In this document: piece after piece, positions 6,511 to 9,668 of the stretch
Numbering within the stretch: position 1 is the first letter of the stretch
Layout: each line of letters opens with the position of its first letter
Assembly (NCBI GenBank): GCA_027067235.1
Contig: JALXFQ010000468.1
Location: 1 to 9,668 of the forward strand
Length of the DNA: 9,668 nt
DNA from: Gammaproteobacteria bacterium
Lineage (GTDB): Bacteria; Pseudomonadota; Gammaproteobacteria; QOAV01
Direction of reading: 5' to 3'
Notes under the pieces: model-generated
Told to the model about the DNA's origin: nothing
The model's input: the letters and a program-made list of their open reading frames with translations, nothing else
The model's database searches: none
Made by a program: the position numbers and the translations under genes

Positions 6511-7058
6511 GCGGCGAAAAACTCATTGCCGCCATCTATTCCGACCACGACAGGGCGGTAAAACTGGTGGAAGAACTGGCCGACCGCGACTTTCCCATGG
6601 ACAGGGTTTCCCTTTTGCACAAGGCCGGTGGCACCGGCGACGACCCGTTCGGTATTGTTTATAAAGACGACGAAGAGCGGGTCAAGGTCTGGGGCGAGCA
6701 GGGCGCGCTCTGGGGCGCTGTGGGCGGCCTGCTGGCAGGCGCGGCAGGGCTGGTATTCATCCCCGGGGTTGGGCCGTTGCTGGCCGCCGGGCCGATACTG
6801 GACGCCATCGCCGGCGCTGCGCTGGGCGCGGGTGTCGGCGCGGGGCTCATGGCTGGCGGCGCGGTCCTCACCAGTCTGGCAAAAAGCCTTCACGCAGCCG
6901 GCATTCCCGAGGAAAAACTGCAACAACTGCATCAGGCGGTGGCAGACGGCAAGACGCTGGTGCTGCTGCATGTGGGCGATGGCGATACCGCCGCGTGGAA
7001 GGATCAGTTCGACTGGAGCGGCGCGGACGAGGTGATGGAGCTGGGCAAGGGCGACTGA
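6507..7058 (+). CDS. DUF1269-type stress protein with glycine-rich membrane-associated segment
   Basis: A 183-residue protein. Residues 1-60 read like the small alpha/beta domain of general-stress-protein-17M/DUF1269-type proteins (IAAIYSDHDRAVKLVEELAD, then FPMDRVSLLHK). A long glycine/alanine-rich hydrophobic stretch follows (about 68-122; GGLLAGAAGLVFIPGVGPLL, AALGAGVGAGLMAGGAV). It has a glycine-zipper look and could insert in or associate with the membrane. A second small domain comes next (AGIPEEKLQQLHQAVADGKTLVLLHV, 131-156). The biochemical role is unknown. Two Shine-Dalgarno-like GGAGG copies (6492-6496 and 6498-6502) precede the ATG, and the start overlaps the upstream stop. The gene ends 36 bases before the convergent aminotransferase gene, with no convincing terminator between them. 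Confidence 0.8.
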   Translation: MSGEKLIAAIYSDHDRAVKLVEELADRDFPMDRVSLLHKAGGTGDDPFGIVYKDDEERVKVWGEQGALWGAVGGLLAGAAGLVFIPGVGPLLAAGPILDAIAGAALGAGVGAGLMAGGAVLTSLAKSLHAAGIPEEKLQQLHQAVADGKTLVLLHVGDGDTAAWKDQFDWSGADEVMELGKGD

Positions 7059-7094
7059 AAAGCCGGCTGCGCCAGCACCGCCCGCCAGTAGCGG

Positions 7095-7961
7095 CTATCG
7101 TCCCCGCTCCGCAACCAGCGCGCGGAAAGCTGCGGCGAGCTTTTTGTATATAATGCCGGGGCAGGCGGCTGTTTGCCGGCCGTCGATGTCCCGCACCGGT
7201 ATCAGTTCCGCGCCGGTGCCGCTGAGAAAGCACTCGTCCGCCGTGTACAGATCGTACGGCGCCAGCGTGACTTCGCGGGCAGGGATGCCGTTATCCCGCG
7301 CCAGCTCCAGTATCACTTCACGCGTAATGCCGGCCAGCGCGCCGTCGCTGGCCGGTGGCGTCAGCAGTTCGCTGTTGCGCACAACAAAAACATTATCGGC
7401 GCTGCCTTCGGCCACGTGACCATGCTGGTTCAGCAGTATGGCTTCATCTGCTTGCGCATGATTGGCCTCGATCCGCGCCAGTATGTGATTCAGGTAATTC
7501 AGACTCTTGATGCGCGGGTCCAGTCCGTCGGGCGGCAGACGCCGGGTTGCAGCAATGATGAGTGAGGCGCCGCGTTTGCGGATTTTCGGGCTGACCAGTT
7601 CCAGCGTGTCGGCGATGATGATTAAAGCCGGATTGACGCAGCGGGAAGGATCAATGCCCAGCCGGCCGACGCCACGGGTGATGATGAGACGGAGATAGCC
7701 ATCAGCAGTTGCGGCGGCGTCGATCAGCTCGCCGATGGCGGCGGTGATAAAGCTGGCTGTCCACGGCACGTCCAGCCCGATGGCTCGCGCGGAAGCCCGC
7801 AGCCGGCGCAGATGCGCCTCCAGCCGGAAGGCCGTGCCGTGGTAGAAGCGGATGCCCTCGAACACGCCGTCGCCGTACAGCAGGCCGTGATCCAGCACCG
7901 GGATGCGGGCCTGCTCCACCGGCATGATCTCGCCGTCGAGCCAGCACAGGCCATTTGCCAT
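7095..7961 (-). CDS. class IV aminotransferase, branched-chain amino acid type
   Basis: A 288-residue pyridoxal-phosphate enzyme of fold type IV, normal in length. LDHGLLYGDGVFEGIRFY (23-40) and GYLRLIITRGVGRLGIDP (88-105) favour branched-chain aminotransferase (IlvE-like) over D-amino acid transaminase or aminodeoxychorismate lyase. The PLP lysine is K152 (RIKSLNYLN); the cofactor-contacting glutamate is E185 in AEGSADNVF; and a GTGAELIPV motif lies near the C-terminus. It likely exchanges amino groups between branched-chain amino acids and 2-oxoglutarate, but substrate choice cannot be read with certainty. The start at 7961 is required to keep the family N-terminus; its Shine-Dalgarno (GGTGA, 7966-7970) is weak and close. 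The gene is divergent from marR with two shared operators, which suggests control by that regulator and possibly a specialised rather than housekeeping role. Confidence 0.9.
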   Translation of the reverse strand: MANGLCWLDGEIMPVEQARIPVLDHGLLYGDGVFEGIRFYHGTAFRLEAHLRRLRASARAIGLDVPWTASFITAAIGELIDAAATADGYLRLIITRGVGRLGIDPSRCVNPALIIIADTLELVSPKIRKRGASLIIAATRRLPPDGLDPRIKSLNYLNHILARIEANHAQADEAILLNQHGHVAEGSADNVFVVRNSELLTPPASDGALAGITREVILELARDNGIPAREVTLAPYDLYTADECFLSGTGAELIPVRDIDGRQTAACPGIIYKKLAAAFRALVAERGR

Positions 7962-7976
7962 GATCTCACCATAAGA

Positions 7977-7991
7977 GTCAATGATATTGAC
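7977..7991. promoter_or_regulatory. candidate MarR operator 1
   Basis: A perfect 15-base palindrome, GTCAAT-GAT-ATTGAC, in the aminotransferase-marR intergenic region. Its centre (7984) coincides with the predicted transcription start of the aminotransferase promoter. It has the size and symmetry expected of a MarR-dimer site. A near-identical palindrome lies 44 bases away at 8021-8035. Confidence 0.6.
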
Positions 7992-8020
7992 TTATATTCT
8001 CGGGCAGGCGCCGGTATAAT
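7991..8020. promoter_or_regulatory. overlapping divergent promoters
   Basis: On the + strand, TTATAT (7992-7997) and a consensus TATAAT (8015-8020) are 17 bases apart, pointing at marR with a start near 8027. On the - strand, TTATAC (complement of 8014-8019) and TATAAG (complement of 7991-7996) are also 17 bases apart, pointing at the aminotransferase with a start near 7984. Each -10 box therefore overlaps the other promoter's -35 box, so only one polymerase could occupy the region at a time. The + strand TATAAT is strong; the -35 boxes are weak. Confidence 0.5.
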
Positions 8021-8035
8021 GTCAATATGGTTGAC
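8021..8035. promoter_or_regulatory. candidate MarR operator 2
   Basis: GTCAAT-ATG-GTTGAC is the same palindrome as operator 1 with one mismatched arm base. Its centre (8028) coincides with the predicted start of the marR transcript and overlaps the marR start codon. The 44-base centre-to-centre distance is about four helical turns, so the two sites face the same side of the DNA. Confidence 0.6.
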
Positions 8036-8470
8036 CAAAAAACACGGGAGCAGCAGCTCAACCACGCGCTGGAAGCCATGCATTTCGGTTTTCGCGCGCT
8101 GGTGGCCCGGCCCGACCAGCGTCTGGCGGAGCTGGGTTATTCACGCGTGCATCACCGTATTCTGTATTTTATCGGGCGTAATTCCGGGTGCAGCGTCAAC
8201 GAATTGCTGGCTGTCATGCGTGTCAGCAAACAGTATCTGCACCGGCCTCTGAAACGGCTGATCGACGATGGCCTTGTGGCAACCACCCGCGATACGCGGG
8301 ATCGACGCATCAAGCGCTTGTCATTGACACGCGCGGGCGCAGGGCTGGAGAGCGAGCTGAGCGGCGATCAGCGCAAGCGCTTCGCCGCGGTGTTCCGGCA
8401 GGCCGGGCCGCAGGCGGAGCAGGGCTGGCGCGAGGTTATGGCGCTGCTGGTGCAATCCGGCGAAAAATAA
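8027..8470 (+). CDS. MarR-family transcriptional regulator
   Basis: A 147-residue protein of normal MarR length. The winged helix-turn-helix runs from about residue 41 to 103. The recognition region is SVNELLAVMRVSKQYLHRPLKRLIDDGLV (56-84), followed by a wing DTRDRRIKRLSLT (89-101) with the family-typical D-x-R-D-R-R pattern. Flanking helices at both ends would form the dimer interface. It probably binds the palindromes at 7977-7991 and 8021-8035, repressing itself and the divergent aminotransferase gene. The ligand is unknown; an amino or keto acid would fit the neighbour but is speculation. No Shine-Dalgarno precedes the ATG, and the predicted transcript starts at the A of the start codon, so translation may be leaderless. 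The stop codon lies inside the terminator of the facing gene. Confidence 0.92.
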   Translation: MVDQKTREQQLNHALEAMHFGFRALVARPDQRLAELGYSRVHHRILYFIGRNSGCSVNELLAVMRVSKQYLHRPLKRLIDDGLVATTRDTRDRRIKRLSLTRAGAGLESELSGDQRKRFAAVFRQAGPQAEQGWREVMALLVQSGEK

Positions 8471-8494
8471 AAGCGGCCTCCTGTATGAGGCCGC
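8463..8494 (-). terminator. Rho-independent terminator of the hsp20 gene, possibly bidirectional
   Basis: A perfect 8-bp stem, GCGGCCTC (8473-8480) with GAGGCCGC (8487-8494), and a 6-base loop. Read on the - strand, the hairpin is followed by TTTTATTTTT (complement of 8463-8472), a classic intrinsic terminator about 50 bases after the hsp20 stop codon. On the + strand the same hairpin follows the marR stop directly, but only CGGGTGTTT comes after it, so termination of marR would be weaker. Confidence 0.85.
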
Positions 8495-8541
8495 CGGGTG
8501 TTTGCGAAGCGTCTGCTCAAGACAGACAGCACTTCATCTGG

Positions 8542-9186
8542 TCAGGATGAATTTTTGGCCTTGGGGATGACGACCAGCAGCTTGCCGTCACGGTAGTCAG
8601 CGCGCATGTTGTTCTGTTGTACCGGCCCCGGCAGGGTGATGCTGCGGATAACGCTGCTGGACGCGGATTCAGACACATACACGCCATCGCCCTTTTTCGT
8701 TTTCTGCATTTTCTTGCTGGCGCCGATACTGAGTACCGATCCTTCCAGTTTCAGCTTGATGGAAGGCTTGTCAGCGTCCGGCATGTTGACCGTTACCAGA
8801 TAGTTGTTCTCGTCTTCGTCGATCTTCACCGCCGGAATGGACAGGTTTTGCTGCATGTGCAGCGAATGGCGGCCGTCCTCCTGGCGGGCCATTTCGCGAT
8901 CCATTTCCTGCTGCAACTGCTGCATCTTGCGGGTCAGCATCGCTTCCTGCCGGCGCATGTATTCCATCATGCGCTGCATGTCGTCCAGCGGCGAATCGTA
9001 GGATGCGGCCGGTGGCATTCGCCGGCGCATATGGCGTGGCCGGCGGCCATAGTTATCACCGGCGACAGCCGGTGCAATGACCGCATCCAGCCATGATGTG
9101 GCGCCACTGGTGTGGCCGCTTACGGCAGCGCCGCCGGTGATGGAAGCAAGGGCGGCGGCTGTGGCCAGGGTGTTGCGTAGTTTCAT
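8542..9186 (-). CDS. Hsp20/alpha-crystallin family protein with signal peptide
   Basis: A 214-residue protein. The C-terminal ~95 residues (about 115-209) are a small-heat-shock alpha-crystallin domain: SIPAVKIDEDENNYLVTVNMP, an IKLKLEGSVLSIGA strand pair, and the closing DYRDGKLLVVIPK. The N-terminus (MKLRNTLATAAALASITGGA) is a clear Sec-type signal sequence, so the protein is probably periplasmic, unlike typical cytoplasmic Hsp20. Cleavage is plausible after AVS (23) or AVA (42). An arginine/methionine-rich, glutamine-rich helical segment (about 47-113) lies between them and may drive oligomerisation. The frame is open to 9237. I chose 9186 because GGAGGA (complement of 9193-9198) lies 6 bases upstream and the signal peptide begins there. 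The expected role is an ATP-independent holdase for envelope proteins. Confidence 0.88.
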   Translation of the reverse strand: MKLRNTLATAAALASITGGAAVSGHTSGATSWLDAVIAPAVAGDNYGRRPRHMRRRMPPAASYDSPLDDMQRMMEYMRRQEAMLTRKMQQLQQEMDREMARQEDGRHSLHMQQNLSIPAVKIDEDENNYLVTVNMPDADKPSIKLKLEGSVLSIGASKKMQKTKKGDGVYVSESASSSVIRSITLPGPVQQNNMRADYRDGKLLVVIPKAKNSS

Positions 9187-9258
9187 GGGTAATCCTCCAG
9201 TGTCAGTCAGTCCGCAATGTAGATTGCTATGATCCATGTTTTTTACAAGAGTTCGCTC

Positions 9259-9300
9259 ATCTTATTCTCAGCTAAATACCGCGCTGCTGACCCAGATCAA
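9259..9300 (-). promoter_or_regulatory. weak Fnr/Anr-like class II promoter candidate for hsp20
   Basis: On the - strand TTGATCTGGGTCAG (complement of 9287-9300) has one perfect Fnr half-site (TTGAT) and one poor half (GTCAG for ATCAA), 8 of 10 defined positions. TAAGAT (complement of 9259-9264) could be the -10. The 22-base spacing between box and -10 equals that of the promoter at 1325-1366 and places the box centre at -41.5 from a start near 9252. A small palindrome GCAAT-GTAG-ATTGC (9214-9227) would lie in the 5' leader. The -10 is poor, so confidence is low. Confidence 0.3.
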
Positions 9301-9340
9301 ATCTTTTACCGTTTTTCCGTCATATCCTTGTGGCATAAGA

Positions 9341-9369
9341 TTGCCGGGCCAGTGGGATCGTAGTAAATA
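9341..9369 (+). promoter_or_regulatory. probable sigma70 promoter for the hemerythrin-domain gene
   Basis: TTGCCG (9341-9346) and TAAATA (9364-9369) are separated by 17 bases, placing a start near 9376 and a leader of about 45 bases before the ATG at 9421. The -10 is only moderately close to consensus. The region 9187-9420 between hsp20 and this gene holds both divergent promoters and no other gene. Confidence 0.4.
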
Positions 9370-9420
9370 AACCCGTACAGTAGACGGCATTCCGGACAAA
9401 ATATCCAGCAGGAGATGGAC

Positions 9421-9668
9421 ATGACTGATTTTGACACCCTTTACGAACAAAACCATCGAATTGGTGAAATGGCCAATGTGCTGTCGTTTCTGATCAGGGA
9501 CCGGCAGATGTGTGATGCGGATATTACCTGCAAGCTGTTTTTCCAGTACGTCAATGCTGTCAACGAGCATCTCGACATGGAGGAAAGAACGCTGTACAAG
9601 CCGCTGCTGACCAACAGCGCAACACGCAAACTGGCGGAAAACTTTCTCGGCGGTTCGGCCGAAATCAA
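9421..9668 (+). CDS. hemerythrin-like (HHE) domain protein, 3' end outside the window
   Basis: The first 82 codons of a gene that continues past the right edge, with no stop codon up to 9668. The translation starts MTDFDTLYEQNHRIGEMANV. His12 (QNHRIGEM) and the H50-x-x-x-E54 motif (NEHLDMEER) are arranged like the first two ligand helices of the hemerythrin HHE fold, which binds a di-iron centre and can carry or sense O2 or NO. The remaining metal-ligand helices would lie beyond the window. GGAG (9411-9414) lies 6 bases before the ATG, giving a firm start. Its role (O2 handling, NO sensing or iron stress) cannot be decided from the fragment. It is divergent from the exported Hsp20 gene. Confidence 0.78.
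   Translation, partial: MTDFDTLYEQNHRIGEMANVLSFLIRDRQMCDADITCKLFFQYVNAVNEHLDMEERTLYKPLLTNSATRKLAENFLGGSAEI

Noticed and set aside
7149..7154. TATAAT on the + strand
   Set aside because: It lies inside the aminotransferase coding sequence and points at no + strand gene.
9331..9344. Sigma54-like -24/-12 element TGGCATAAGATTGC
   Set aside because: The distance between the GG and GC elements is one base short of the strict requirement; a sigma70-type promoter explains the region better.

Overview
The window looks like a chromosomal segment of a moderately GC-rich proteobacterium, probably a gammaproteobacterium. The basis is gene content: a YdcH-like DUF465 protein, a YbeL-like zinc-ribbon protein, a PiT-DUF47 phosphate pair and Fnr/Anr-type promoter geometry. 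I cannot name the genus. The first ~1.1 kb is visibly more AT-rich than the rest and carries inverted-repeat debris and a toxin-antitoxin pair, so it reads as an acquired or rearranged edge next to ordinary chromosome.

Layout. 1-461: no gene; an imperfect inverted repeat plus a third related copy that resemble insertion-sequence ends. 462-1100: a higBA type II toxin-antitoxin module with its own promoter and a palindrome between -35 and -10. 1101-1401: no convincing gene, but a well-formed Fnr/Anr-like class II promoter at its end. 1402-7058: six genes on the + strand in three tight pairs: DUF465 small protein + phosphoenolpyruvate synthase (ppsA); PiT phosphate transporter + DUF47 protein (ATGA overlap); YbeL-like zinc-ribbon protein + DUF1269 glycine-rich membrane-associated protein (ATGA overlap). 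7095-8470: a class IV (branched-chain type) aminotransferase on the - strand, divergent from a MarR-family regulator. Two matching palindromes lie in the shared promoter region. 8463-9186: an exported Hsp20/alpha-crystallin protein on the - strand with a strong terminator. 9421-9668: the 5' part of a hemerythrin-domain gene running off the right edge.

How the parts may work together (inference). PEP synthase returns pyruvate to PEP, releasing AMP and Pi; PiT-DUF47 handles low-affinity phosphate transport; the YbeL/DUF1269 pair, the periplasmic Hsp20 and the hemerythrin protein fit stress and oxygen-related roles. The best Fnr-like box lies before DUF465-ppsA, and a weaker one with identical geometry lies before hsp20, so part of this neighbourhood may respond to oxygen limitation. 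The aminotransferase/marR pair looks like a separate, locally controlled unit. I did not see a clearly new multi-gene system. The most distinctive signals are regulatory: the mirror-image marR/aminotransferase promoter and the Fnr-type promoters.
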